A stretch of 64,000 bases of DNA, taken from NCBI RefSeq assembly GCF_004571025.1, contig NZ_SPQT01000023.1, positions 62,001 to 126,000 on the forward strand, in the 5' to 3' direction. This stretch comes from Bradyrhizobium niftali (GTDB taxonomy: Bacteria; Pseudomonadota; Alphaproteobacteria; Rhizobiales; Xanthobacteraceae). Within the stretch, counting starts at the first letter, position 1. Every line of letters starts with the position of its first letter. The notes under the pieces are model-generated. The model ran no database searches. It had not been told where the DNA came from and saw nothing but the letters and a program-made list of their open reading frames with translations. Made by a program: the position numbers and the translations under genes. Below are positions 36,081-44,606 of this stretch, in pieces.

Positions 36081-38864
36081 TCATCGGTCGACGGGACGCC
36101 GGTTCATGTCTTCCAGGAGTTCGCGCATGGCATCGAATTGCGTGCCGAACCCTTTCCAATCTCCTGCCTTCAATCGCTCCACGGCCTGGTTGTAGCGATC
36201 AAGTGCCTCCCTGGACTGATTTGCCGTCGGGCCTGCCAGGGGCGCCTCTTCCATCCTGCTCGGGGCGACCGGCGCCGGACCGGATTCCGTGAACAGGGCG
36301 GCCAATGCCTCGGCGAGCGTTTCCTTCATCACGACATGCTCACCATAGGCTGCGATCACGCGCTTCAGCTCCGGCAGGTGTCCTTGCTGCGCTCGCAGAT
36401 AGAGCGGCGATATGTAAAGGATCGAGTTCTCGATCGGAATCGCAAGCAGATTGGCCCCGCGGATCACCCGCGAGCCCATCTGATTCCACAGCGTGAGCTG
36501 TTGCGAGATCTCCGTATTCTGATTGATCCGCGCCTCGATCTGGAACGGCCCGTAGACGAGCTTCTCCTTGGGGAATTCGTAGACGATCAATTTGCCGTAG
36601 TCGGGTGCGTCGCAGCGCGCGGCGAGCCACGCGATCATGTTGTCGCGGCGGCTCGGCACCATGGGCAGCATGAGGAAGAATTCGGCCTGCGGTTCGCCGG
36701 GCAGCCGCATGATGATGTAATAGGGGGTCATCATCGAGATGCCGTCGCCGCCCGGCTGACGCGGGAATTGCCAGAGATCCTCGCGGTTGTAGAAAACGTC
36801 GGCCGCCTCCATGTGGTAGGCTTGGTACATCCGGGCCTGAATCAGGAACAGGTCTTCCGGATAGCGAACGTGCTTCCGCAAGTCCGGCGGCATCGTCGTG
36901 AACGGCTTGAACAGGCTCGGAAAGATGCGCTGGTAGGTCGCCGCAATCGGGTCGCCGGAATCAACCAGGTAGAAGTCGACAGTCCCGTTATACGCATCAA
37001 CGACAACCTTCACCGAATTGCGAATGTAGTTGAGATCGAGCCCCTGTGCCGGCTCTGCATACGGGAAATAGGAGTTCGTCGTATAGGCGTCCTGCATCCA
37101 GAACATGCGCCCACCGCTGACGACCAGATAAGGATCATGATCGAGCCTGAGGAACGGAGCGATCGTGCTCACCCGCGTCTGGATATTGCGCCGGATCATG
37201 ATCCGGCTGTCGGTCGTGATGTAGCTTGAAAGAATCAGGTTCGGGTCGTTGAAATAGTAAGCAAACAGCATTCTCGCGGCCATTCCCCCGATCGGAATGC
37301 CGCCGGCGCCGCCATAGGCGGCATAGGCGTTCTCTTTCCCCTTTGGATAATCGAACTCCGGCGTGCTGCCCTTGACGATGACGTAGTCGTCGGTCTGCTC
37401 GCCGAAGTAGATGCGCGGCTCGTCGATCCTGGGACCGACGTCGGCGACGGGAGGAATATCGCGCAGATAGAACAGCGGCAGTCCTTCGGCACTCTTGCGT
37501 GTGACCGGGCTCATCACCGCGCCATTGCCGTGGGTGAAAAGCACGTGGCGATTGACCCAGGTCTGGGCGTTCGGCGGCAACAGGGAGGATCGCAGTTCGC
37601 GGGCCGAGAGCATCACGCTCTGGTAGGAGCCATCGAGCCAGTAGCGATCAACGTCGAGGTCATGGAATTTGTAGTAGGTGCGGATTTCCTGCAGTTGCGC
37701 GTAGGTATCCGACAGCGGCAGCCAGTCCCACAGCCTGATATTTTCAATTGTCGCCTTGTTGGCTTCGAGCACCTCGGGGGTAAGCTTCTGCTCGGCGGCA
37801 AACGGCTTGGCTGCAATCTGATCGAGATTGTATGCCTGCCGGGTGAGCGCGATGTTGTGTTCGATATAGGGCCTCTCCAGCTCCAGCTCGCTCGGCTTGA
37901 CGAAGAACTGCCGGAAGAGCCCCGGAACGACGCCGGACAGCACGAACATGCCGACGCCGACGAGCACGATCGCCACGGCCGGAAGCCGATAGGTGCGAAC
38001 CCGGATGTTCGCCCAGGCGGCAAGAGCCGCGATGATCGAAATTCCGATCATCAGCCACAACGCCGGCAGCCCCACATGCACGTCGGTGTAACTTGCGCCG
38101 ACGACGACGCTATTGTCGCCATAGAGCAGCAGATAGCGGTCGAGAACATAGGACCAGGCTTTTACGGCGAAGACGAAACCAAGCAGAGCGGAGCCGTGAG
38201 CGATCGCCGCCGGCGATATTGACCGGTGGTGAACGTCGTATTCGATGTCGCCATGCACCCAGTAGACGGCCGCGGCGAACAGCCCGCCCAGAACGAGCGC
38301 GAGCATCATCCAGTTCCTGATGACGATATAGGCGGGCAGCGAGAAGAGGTAGAAGCCGATGTCCTTGTTGTAGAGCGGATCGTTTGCGCCGTAGGGGACC
38401 TGATAGACAAATCGCAGGAAGACGCCCCAGTTGCCGGCTTCCTCCGCCGCAACAAGAAGAGCGAGCAAAGCTGCACCGCCTGCGATCAACCGGGGCAACG
38501 GCAGTTGATCGCGCACCAGCGCAAGCAGATCCGGTTGCACGTTGCCCGCGGCGCTTTGCGCCGGCGCGGCGACAGGCTGCGGCGGCCGTCGTCGGGCAAA
38601 GCGCAGTGCGAGCCATCCGTTCAACCAAAAGATGACGGCGGTTGTCGTCCAGACAGCGAGAAAGACGACGGCCTCGGCGCCGACTGTCGTCCAAAAAACC
38701 TGCAGATAGCCGATCGAGGAAAACCACAGCCAGCCGACCAGGAGGTCGCTCGCGAGCGCGAGCAGGATGAGGCAGGTCCCAATGACGATGGCCGCAACGA
38801 TGAGCCTGGCCACGGCACTTTGCCTTGGTACCTTGCGTCCGGGTCCGGTAATCCCGATCGTCAT
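36081..38864 (-). CDS. UPF0182 family membrane protein
   Basis: The 927-residue product has seven or so membrane segments in its first ~330 residues (for example ARLIVAAIVIGTCLILLALA and GLPALWLMIGISIIAALAAW), then a large domain with the UPF0182 hallmarks ERPYIEHNIALTRQAYNLD, HVLFTHGNGAVMSPVTRKS, PRIYFGEQTDDYVIVKGST and NQNTEISQQLTLWNQMGSRV. Function is unknown in the family. The C-terminal tail (ANQSREALDRYNQAVERLK) is a short helical addition. A TATAAT on the bottom strand (38876-38871) lies only six bases before the ATG, hinting at a leaderless mRNA. Confidence 0.92.
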   Translation of the reverse strand: MTIGITGPGRKVPRQSAVARLIVAAIVIGTCLILLALASDLLVGWLWFSSIGYLQVFWTTVGAEAVVFLAVWTTTAVIFWLNGWLALRFARRRPPQPVAAPAQSAAGNVQPDLLALVRDQLPLPRLIAGGAALLALLVAAEEAGNWGVFLRFVYQVPYGANDPLYNKDIGFYLFSLPAYIVIRNWMMLALVLGGLFAAAVYWVHGDIEYDVHHRSISPAAIAHGSALLGFVFAVKAWSYVLDRYLLLYGDNSVVVGASYTDVHVGLPALWLMIGISIIAALAAWANIRVRTYRLPAVAIVLVGVGMFVLSGVVPGLFRQFFVKPSELELERPYIEHNIALTRQAYNLDQIAAKPFAAEQKLTPEVLEANKATIENIRLWDWLPLSDTYAQLQEIRTYYKFHDLDVDRYWLDGSYQSVMLSARELRSSLLPPNAQTWVNRHVLFTHGNGAVMSPVTRKSAEGLPLFYLRDIPPVADVGPRIDEPRIYFGEQTDDYVIVKGSTPEFDYPKGKENAYAAYGGAGGIPIGGMAARMLFAYYFNDPNLILSSYITTDSRIMIRRNIQTRVSTIAPFLRLDHDPYLVVSGGRMFWMQDAYTTNSYFPYAEPAQGLDLNYIRNSVKVVVDAYNGTVDFYLVDSGDPIAATYQRIFPSLFKPFTTMPPDLRKHVRYPEDLFLIQARMYQAYHMEAADVFYNREDLWQFPRQPGGDGISMMTPYYIIMRLPGEPQAEFFLMLPMVPSRRDNMIAWLAARCDAPDYGKLIVYEFPKEKLVYGPFQIEARINQNTEISQQLTLWNQMGSRVIRGANLLAIPIENSILYISPLYLRAQQGHLPELKRVIAAYGEHVVMKETLAEALAALFTESGPAPVAPSRMEEAPLAGPTANQSREALDRYNQAVERLKAGDWKGFGTQFDAMRELLEDMNRRPVDR

Positions 38865-39037
38865 GGTTTCATTATAGCGGAAATGAGCGACGCCCGCCGC
38901 TCGATTTCACGGCCGGGATGAGCGCCTCGGGGCGAGGACGCGGGTCCTCGAACCCGCATCGTCGGGATCGCGGAACGGCGCAAAGTGGCGCGCTATCCCG
39001 AATAAGACTGCGAGCTCGCATATAATTGCGGATGGAA

Positions 39038-39051
39038 GACCCAGTTGGGTC
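39038..39051. promoter_or_regulatory. Palindrome upstream of the ybaK-type gene
   Basis: GACCCAGTTGGGTC has 6-bp perfect arms and lies ~90 bp before the start codon and 11 bp after a TATAAT (39021-39026). It could be an operator or leader hairpin of the editing-domain gene. No -35 box was found. Confidence 0.3.
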
Positions 39052-39140
39052 TATAGTCAGGCAGCCGCCCATCGTATGGCGAGAGCCTGCCGGGAAGCGC
39101 CTACGGTGGATCGTTTGCATCCAGCATCGGAGGTGATGTC

Positions 39141-39611
39141 ATGGCCATTGCTCCCACGCTCCAGAAATACCTAGCCGCTGAGAACATCCAATACGAGGTG
39201 ATCCCGCACGAACTCAGCATGACGTCCGCTCGCACGGCCGAGGTATGCCACATCCCCGGCGATCGCCTCGCCAAGGGCATCGTGTTGCGGCGCGACGGCG
39301 AATACGTGCTGGCCGTCTTGCCCGCATCGCACCACCTCCACCTGTCGGAACTGAGGACAGAGCTCGGCGACAACGTCCACATGGCCGATGAAACCGAGAT
39401 CAATCGGCTGTTCAGCGACTGTGCACACGGTGCAGTACCTGCCGTCGGCAAATGCTACGGGCTGGATACGATCGTCGATGACAGTATCAAGGCGCAGCCG
39501 GACATCTACATGGAAGCCGGCGATCACGAGACGCTGCTTCATATGGGGAACGCGCAGTTTGCGCGCCTGACGGCCAATGCGCCGCACGGGCGTTTTAGCG
39601 CGCACGACTGA
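39141..39611 (+). CDS. YbaK/prolyl-tRNA editing-domain protein
   Basis: The 156-residue product is a stand-alone editing domain: LAKGIVLRRDGEYVLAVLPA contains the conserved catalytic-site lysine, and AHGAVPAVGKCYGLDTIVDD carries the GxxPP-like loop. Such proteins hydrolyse mischarged tRNAs such as Cys- or Ala-tRNAPro in the cytoplasm, though many single-domain members have unknown substrates. An AGGAGGTGATGTC-like ribosome site precedes the ATG. A perfect palindrome GACCCAGTTGGGTC at 39038-39051 and a TATAAT at 39021-39026 lie in the upstream region. A CBS-pair gene follows 231 bp later. Confidence 0.88.
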   Translation: MAIAPTLQKYLAAENIQYEVIPHELSMTSARTAEVCHIPGDRLAKGIVLRRDGEYVLAVLPASHHLHLSELRTELGDNVHMADETEINRLFSDCAHGAVPAVGKCYGLDTIVDDSIKAQPDIYMEAGDHETLLHMGNAQFARLTANAPHGRFSAHD

Positions 39612-39842
39612 GGATTTTGGAGACTGCCCATTGCCTTTGCGATCCTGGGCGGGAACTCGGGTCGCGACGTCGCTGTTAGGTGTTGGGGAGGGTGACGGCG
39701 ACAACATCTGCGCTCGTCCGGTCGGACGGCCGGGGAATGATGCCTTGTGCTGCGATCTCGTGCCCGATCGGTTGTACAATTCAGAGAATGGGGGCTGCCG
39801 CGTTGCATCAATGCACTTCAAACCCACCAACGGAGGCTCGCC

Positions 39843-40262
39843 ATGAAGGTCAAAGACGTGATGCACAAGGGTGTCGACTGGGTCAGCCCCGACACGCCTC
39901 TCACCGAGCTTGCCAAATTGATGCGGGCGCATGACATCGGCTGCATTCCGGTTGGCGAGGACGACAAACTGGTCGGGATGGTGACCGACCGCGATATCGT
40001 CTGCAAAGGGCTCGCGAGCCACGGCTTCGATCTCGGCCGCGCGACGGCGCGCGATGTGATGACTGAAGGCATCCATTGCTGCCGGGAGGACGATGACCTC
40101 GCGAAGGCGATGCATCATATGGAGAAGCTGCAGGTCCGCAGGTTGCCGGTGATCAACAAGAGCAAGCGGATGATCGGCATCATCAGCCTGGGTGACCTCA
40201 GCCGTTCCGCGCCAGGTGATATGCTGAGCGAGACCGTCAGGAGTGTTTCGGCGCATCACTGA
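39843..40262 (+). CDS. Two-CBS-domain protein
   Basis: The 139-residue product consists of a CBS pair: KVKDVMHKGVDWVSPDTPLT opens the first and TARDVMTEGIHCCREDDDLA the second, with GMVTDRDIV and GIISLGDLS as the typical strand ends. CBS pairs bind adenosyl nucleotides and usually regulate a partner; here no catalytic domain is attached. The ATG at 39843 follows a GGAGG (CCAACGGAGGCTCGCC). Its partner is unknown; the neighbouring editing-domain and UPF0182 genes are possible functional associates only by proximity. Confidence 0.92.
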   Translation: MKVKDVMHKGVDWVSPDTPLTELAKLMRAHDIGCIPVGEDDKLVGMVTDRDIVCKGLASHGFDLGRATARDVMTEGIHCCREDDDLAKAMHHMEKLQVRRLPVINKSKRMIGIISLGDLSRSAPGDMLSETVRSVSAHH

Positions 40263-40458
40263 AACGATGCGGGCGCACGTCGATTTGCCAGTGCCATCCG
40301 GCGGTTCAGGTCGCCCGACTGACCGTCTGCGAATTGGCCAATCGGCGTGCGCAGAGCACCAAACCTCGCCGATACGATGCGCGATGGATCAAATATTGCG
40401 CGACAAGGCGCTCCCGGGCCGGAGCAGCATCGTACAACGTCGCAAATGATCGGGGACT

Positions 40459-40533
40459 TGGCGCTCCCTAGGGGAATCGAACCCCTGTTTCAGCCTTGAG
40501 AGGGCCGCGTCCTAACCGCTAGACGAAGGGAGC
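40459..40533 (-). tRNA. tRNA-Glu (CTC)
   Basis: Read on the bottom strand the gene begins GCTCCCT (acceptor stem, paired with AGGGAGC), has the D-arm, an anticodon loop CTCTCAA giving anticodon CTC, a T-arm AGGGGTTCGATTCCCCT, discriminator G, and an encoded CCA (40459-40461). The stem pairings are complete, so the gene looks functional. It stands alone between the CBS-pair gene and the small membrane protein gene. Confidence 0.97.
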
Positions 40534-40590
40534 GTGAGGGCTAGCCAATAACCTCGAAATTTGTCCGCCGCAAGGACCCGAATGGGCCTT

Positions 40591-40935
40591 TTACGGCTCA
40601 TTGGCAAATTTCAGCTTTCCGGCCGGCCTCAACGTGTGGGCGTCGAAGGTGCGGATCTCGGTGACCCCGCCGATATCGAGGGTGACCACGAGGCGGTCGC
40701 CGGCGACCCCGGTCGAGACGATCCTGGCCCCCTTCGGCAGGGTGGCGATGACGTCGCCGGCCGGCTCGGGCGCCCTTCCCTCCGACCTGAAAAGGCGGTA
40801 GCCCACCGCGATCAGAACGGCGCAGATCGCCAGCGCCGTGGTCAACCCCGCGATCAGCATCATCCGCCGCACCCGCGCGAACAGCGCGGCCTGCTCGGGG
40901 GTCGGTTCGGGAACAGCGGTTTCAGACGTCGTCAT
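40591..40935 (-). CDS. Small membrane-anchored hypothetical protein
   Basis: The 114-residue product begins MTTSETAVPEPTPEQAALFA, has one membrane segment (about 28-48, IAGLTTALAICAVLIAVGYR) and a C-terminal beta-rich region (ARIVSTGVAGDRLVVTLDIG). The function is unknown. Its ATG (40935-40933) overlaps, on the other strand, the ATG of the RluD gene (40934-40936) in the palindrome CATG, so each gene's upstream signals lie in the other's coding sequence. Confidence 0.75.
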   Translation of the reverse strand: MTTSETAVPEPTPEQAALFARVRRMMLIAGLTTALAICAVLIAVGYRLFRSEGRAPEPAGDVIATLPKGARIVSTGVAGDRLVVTLDIGGVTEIRTFDAHTLRPAGKLKFANEP

Positions 40936-41941
40936 GGAAAACTCAGGCTCTGCGCAAAGGTTGGAGGTTGTCGTCGCCGGCGACGAGGGCTCGGCCCGGC
41001 TCGACCGCGTGCTGGCGGCGCGCCTGCCGGACCTGTCGCGATCGAGGCTGAAAGCCCTGATCCTGGCGGGCGCGGTGAGCCTGAAGGCCTCCGCCATCCG
41101 CGACCCCGCTTATCACGTCAGTCACGGCGATACGATCACAATCGACGTGCCGGAGGCCGCGCCCGCCGAGCCCAAGGGCGAGGAAATCGCCCTCGATATC
41201 GTGTTCGAGGACGACGACATCATCGTCATCAACAAGCCCAAGGGCCTGGTCGTGCACCCCGCGGCCGGCCACGAGACCGGCACGCTGGTGAACGCGCTGA
41301 TCGCCCATTGCGGCTCGACGCTGTCGGGCATCGGCGGGGTGCGCCGGCCCGGCATCGTGCACCGGCTGGACAAGGACACGACGGGACTGATGGTGGTCGC
41401 CAAGAACGACCTCGCCCACGCCTCGCTGTCGGCGCAGTTCGCCGACCACGGCCGCACCGGCGCGATGCGGCGCGGCTACATGGCCTTCGCCTGGGGGGTG
41501 CCGAACCGGCATCGCGGCACCGTCGATGCGCCGATCGACCGCCATCCGTATGCGCGCGAGAAGATGGCGGTGCGCCAGGACGGCCGCGAGGCGGTGACGC
41601 ATTGGGAGATCCTGGAGAGTTTTGCCGGGCGCGACGGCAAGCCAATCGCGGCGCTGCTCGCCTGCGAGCTCGAGACCGGGCGCACCCACCAGATCCGCGT
41701 CCACCTCGCCCATACCGGCCATCCTCTGATGGGCGATGCCGTCTATGGCCCGCATTTCAAGACCAAGGCCAACCAGCTCGGCCCGGAGTCGCGAGCCGCT
41801 TTGACGGCGCTCGGGCGGCAGGCCCTGCACGCTTATCTGCTGGTATTGGAGCACCCCAGGTCCGGAGAATTACTCCACTGGGAGGCGCCTTTGCCGGAGG
41901 ATTTGCTTCTCCTGGAGGGCACGCTGAAAGCGGCGCTATGA
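40934..41941 (+). CDS. rluD: RluA-family pseudouridine synthase (RluD-like)
   Basis: The 335-residue product has an N-terminal S4 RNA-binding domain (ARLDRVLAARLPDLSRSRLK) and a catalytic domain with the signature GIVHRLDKDTTGLMVVAKN, whose Asp is the catalytic residue, plus INKPKGLVVHPAAGHETGTL. This subfamily modifies 23S rRNA helix 69 uridines. The start at ATG 40934 fits homologues but lacks a Shine-Dalgarno; it coincides with the start of the divergent gene. The rpoH gene follows ~220 bp downstream. Confidence 0.93.
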   Translation: MENSGSAQRLEVVVAGDEGSARLDRVLAARLPDLSRSRLKALILAGAVSLKASAIRDPAYHVSHGDTITIDVPEAAPAEPKGEEIALDIVFEDDDIIVINKPKGLVVHPAAGHETGTLVNALIAHCGSTLSGIGGVRRPGIVHRLDKDTTGLMVVAKNDLAHASLSAQFADHGRTGAMRRGYMAFAWGVPNRHRGTVDAPIDRHPYAREKMAVRQDGREAVTHWEILESFAGRDGKPIAALLACELETGRTHQIRVHLAHTGHPLMGDAVYGPHFKTKANQLGPESRAALTALGRQALHAYLLVLEHPRSGELLHWEAPLPEDLLLLEGTLKAAL

Positions 41942-42051
41942 CGCAGCCTTGTTAGGAAAAGCGTTACATTACAAAAAGTTATAGCTGCCACACGGGGACG
42001 TGACGTCAGCAATCCTTCCCTTTTTGACCCCCCATGGGGTATATTGCGCCT

Positions 42052-42071
42052 GCGTTGGAAATGACCAACGC
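42052..42071 (+). promoter_or_regulatory. Hairpin in the rpoH leader region
   Basis: GCGTTGG (42052-42058) and CCAACGC (42065-42071) form a perfect 7-bp stem with a 6-base loop about 90 bases before the rpoH start. CCCCATGGGG at 42030-42039 forms another short palindrome, followed by TATATT (42040-42045), a possible -10. If the hairpin is transcribed it is part of the 5' leader; there is no evidence it reaches the ribosome site. Confidence 0.35.
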
Positions 42072-42159
42072 GGAACATCGCAGCTACGGCCGGCTTTAAC
42101 AAAGCGGTCGTCTGCCTGGCCCGCCGCTATCGGGGGCCTGAACCTTGGAGGGCTCAACT

Positions 42160-43059
42160 ATGGCCCGTACCGCTGCTTTGCCGGTGCTCAACGGAGAATC
42201 CGGCCTCTCTCGCTACCTCGCCGAGATCCGCAAGTTCCCGATGCTGGAACCCCAGCAGGAATACATGCTCGCCAAGCGTTGGCGCGAGCATGACGATCGC
42301 GACGCGGCGCACCAACTCGTCACCAGCCATCTCCGCCTCGTGGCCAAGATCGCCATGGGCTATCGCGGCTACGGCCTGCCGATCTCCGAGGTCGTCTCGG
42401 AAGGCAATGTCGGCCTGATGCAGGCGGTGAAGCGTTTCGAACCCGAGAAGGGGTTCCGTCTCGCCACCTACGCGATGTGGTGGATCAAGGCGTCGATTCA
42501 AGAGTACATCCTGCGTTCCTGGTCGCTCGTGAAGATGGGCACCACCGCGAACCAGAAGAAGCTGTTCTTCAACCTGCGCAAGGCGAAGAGCAAGATCAAC
42601 GCGCTGGACGAGGGCGATCTCCGCCCCGACCAGGTTGCGACCATTGCCAAGCGGCTGGGCGTGACGGACCAGGACGTGATCGACATGAACCGCCGCCTCG
42701 GTGGCGACGCGTCGCTCAACGCGCCGATCCGCGACGACGGCGAAGCCGGCGAATGGCAGGACTGGCTGGTCGACAATACGCCCAACCAGGAAGCCATGAT
42801 GGCGGAGCACGAGGAGTATGATCACCGCCGTAACGCGCTGAACGGCGCCATGGGCGTGCTCAACCCGCGCGAACGCCGCATCTTCGAGGCCCGTCGCCTC
42901 GCCGATGAGCCGATGACGCTGGAAGACCTTGCCGCCGAGTTCGGCGTGTCGCGCGAGCGCGTCCGCCAGATCGAGGTCCGCGCCTTCGAGAAGGTGCAGT
43001 CCGCGGTCAAGGGCACGATCGCAAGGGCGGAACAGGCCGCGCTGGAAGCCGCGCATTAA
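42160..43059 (+). CDS. rpoH: RNA polymerase sigma-32 (heat-shock) factor
   Basis: The 299-residue product is a group 3 sigma factor of the RpoH class: LVTSHLRLVAKIAMGYRGYG then PISEVVSEGNVGLMQAVKRF (region 2.1-2.2), FRLATYAMWWIKASIQEYIL (2.3-2.4), the RpoH-box region WSLVKMGTTANQKKLFFNLR, and region 4.2 LAAEFGVSRERVRQIEVRAF. It directs transcription of chaperone and protease genes on heat or protein stress. GGAGGG lies seven bases before ATG 42160. Bradyrhizobia carry several rpoH genes; which one this is cannot be told here. Confidence 0.96.
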   Translation: MARTAALPVLNGESGLSRYLAEIRKFPMLEPQQEYMLAKRWREHDDRDAAHQLVTSHLRLVAKIAMGYRGYGLPISEVVSEGNVGLMQAVKRFEPEKGFRLATYAMWWIKASIQEYILRSWSLVKMGTTANQKKLFFNLRKAKSKINALDEGDLRPDQVATIAKRLGVTDQDVIDMNRRLGGDASLNAPIRDDGEAGEWQDWLVDNTPNQEAMMAEHEEYDHRRNALNGAMGVLNPRERRIFEARRLADEPMTLEDLAAEFGVSRERVRQIEVRAFEKVQSAVKGTIARAEQAALEAAH

Positions 43060-43103
43060 GCGGGCTTCGCTGGCGCCAGAGATTGGCGGATCGAAAGAGA
43101 CGG

Positions 43104-43131
43104 AAAAGCCGGCGGCAACGCCGGCTTTTTT
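43104..43131 (+). terminator. Intrinsic terminator after rpoH
   Basis: AAAAGCCGGCG, a 4-base loop GCAA, and CGCCGGCTTTTTT make a strong GC stem with a T-run about 45 bases after the rpoH stop. Confidence 0.92.
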
Positions 43132-43211
43132 GTTTGGGGCGATGCTCTGTTTGCGTGATCCGACGTGACTTCTCTGCGCGATGCCAAGTGCGCAGCGCCT
43201 CCGTACTCGCT

Positions 43212-43325
43212 GTCATGCCCCGGCTTGACCGGGGCATCCAGTACGCCGCGGCGCCAGTAGCGGCGGCGAGATCTCCAACGCAGGCCTCTGGAATACAGGA
43301 TCGCCCGGTTGAACCGGGCGATGAC
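43212..43325. repeat. Palindromic repeat, family C (copy 1)
   Basis: Begins GTCATGCCCCGGC and ends GGGCGATGAC, with the shared core CCAGTACGCCGCGG and the inner TGGAATAC segment. Two hairpins (CCCGGCTTGACCGGG and CGCCCGGTTGAACCGGGCG) flank it. It occupies the otherwise empty gap between rpoH and the next gene. Copies 2 and 3 are at 48691-48810 and 62556-62654. Confidence 0.9.
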
Positions 43326-43486
43326 AGCGGTGGTTGTGGCTCCAGTTGGCGGAGAGTCTTGCCCAGTGAGACCACCATCACAGTGTCCTCCCCTTGGCCG
43401 ACGTAGAAGGGCTTGCCTCGAACCCGCGCTGCCGCTCGACCGACCCAAGAAGACCGGACCGACAACATCAAGCGAATGGACGCGCC

Positions 43487-43828
43487 GTGTCGATCATCCT
43501 GCAATCCACCGTCGGCGGCTTCTCCGCCCAGTTCATGCGCAAGCTGCCGCTGGTCGAACAGGCGATGCGGGAGCACGGGCTCGACCCCGCCGGGTTCGTG
43601 ATCTCCAAGGACTACGCCTCGACCGCGACGATCCCGATCATGGGTCCGTTCTTCTTTAATTACAGCGTGTTCTTCGGCGAGGAGACATTCACCGTCACCG
43701 AGCCGAACGACATGGTGTTCCTGGACTACTTCTTCAAACGCGTGCTCGCAGCGGACGAGCCGCCGGAACTGCCGCGGCGGCCGGGACTGATCCGGCGGTT
43801 GTTCGGCTGGATGGCGGAGGCGGTGTAA
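43487..43828 (+). CDS. Small hypothetical protein
   Basis: The 113-residue product from GTG 43487 (VSIILQSTVGGFSAQFMRKL) has no signal peptide and no long membrane segment. It contains GPFFFNYSVFFGEETFTVTE and ends with an Arg/Trp-rich amphipathic stretch. I do not recognise a family. The ORF extends upstream to 43394, but that part overlaps unconserved sequence. It has AT content and codon use like its neighbours and is followed by a family B repeat. Confidence 0.65.
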   Translation: MSIILQSTVGGFSAQFMRKLPLVEQAMREHGLDPAGFVISKDYASTATIPIMGPFFFNYSVFFGEETFTVTEPNDMVFLDYFFKRVLAADEPPELPRRPGLIRRLFGWMAEAV

Positions 43829-43836
43829 CCGCTCCC

Positions 43837-43940
43837 GTCATTCCGGGGCGCGCGTAGCGCGAACCCGGAATCCATCGCGCGACAGAGTTGGTGGATGAAT
43901 GGATTCCGGGTTCGCGCCAAGCGGCGCGCCCCGGAATGAC
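43837..43940. repeat. Palindromic repeat, family B (copy 1)
   Basis: Ends read GTCATTCCGGGGCGCG and CGCGCCCCGGAATGAC; inner arms are CGAACCCGGAATCCAT and ATGGATTCCGGGTTCG. It would form one long hairpin between convergent genes. Copy 2 is at 50770-50870 and a disrupted copy frames 56811-56905. Confidence 0.92.
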
Positions 43941-43947
43941 ACGCGAG

Positions 43948-44571
43948 CTACTCCCCCCATGTCCTCGCCAGCGTCGCGAGCCAGCAGCCTTCGCAATAGC
44001 GCGCGTCCTTGTAGTCGATCCAGTTGTGCGCATAGACGCGGTCGAGCGGGATGTCGTAGCGCGCACGCAGCACCTTGACGAGGATCTTCCACGCCGCGAC
44101 CTGCGCCTCGGTGGGACCGGCGGCGACATCGGGATAATTGCCGGCGAACTCGACGCCGATCGAATTGTCGCGCACCACCTGGCGATAGGTCGGTCTGTTG
44201 TCGATGTACTTGTTGTCGTTGCGGTTGGCGCCGTCGCCATGGGTCGGCACCAGGTTCTCCGCCACCGCCCAATAGACCGTGCCGTCGGTCTCGACCCAGA
44301 CCGTGACGCCGCGCCGCGTCGGGTTCTTCGACTGCTCCGCCGCGCCGCCGCGGGCCGAGCCGGCCGGCCCCTCGGTCTGGTGCACGATGATGTTGCGCCA
44401 GGGTCTTGCGCTGCGGACGTCACCCCATGGCGCCAGCCAGACGACCTTCAGGCCGGGAATGTCGGGCGTGCCGGAGGCGCGCGCGAGCTTTGCGAGTTCG
44501 GCGTCGGTTGCGGCGGCGGGTACGATCAGAAGGGCGGCGAGAATGGCCGCGAGCAGGCGAGACATCATCAT
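43948..44571 (-). CDS. Exported N-acetylmuramoyl-L-alanine amidase (amidase_2 family)
   Basis: The ~207-residue product has a signal peptide (SRLLAAILAALLIVPAAA) and an amidase_2 domain with the first zinc His in NIIVHQTEGPAG, the region SIGVEFAGNYP, and the later ligand pair in AHNWIDYKDARYCEGCW. Such enzymes cut the bond between the peptide stem and MurNAc in murein in the periplasm. Three ATGs in a row (44571, 44568, 44565) follow a TTG; I use 44571. It is convergent with the small hypothetical gene. Confidence 0.82.
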   Translation of the reverse strand: MMMSRLLAAILAALLIVPAAATDAELAKLARASGTPDIPGLKVVWLAPWGDVRSARPWRNIIVHQTEGPAGSARGGAAEQSKNPTRRGVTVWVETDGTVYWAVAENLVPTHGDGANRNDNKYIDNRPTYRQVVRDNSIGVEFAGNYPDVAAGPTEAQVAAWKILVKVLRARYDIPLDRVYAHNWIDYKDARYCEGCWLATLARTWGE

Positions 44572-44606
44572 CAAGGATCCAATGCGGACCCGAGCCTAGC
44601 ACGCCA

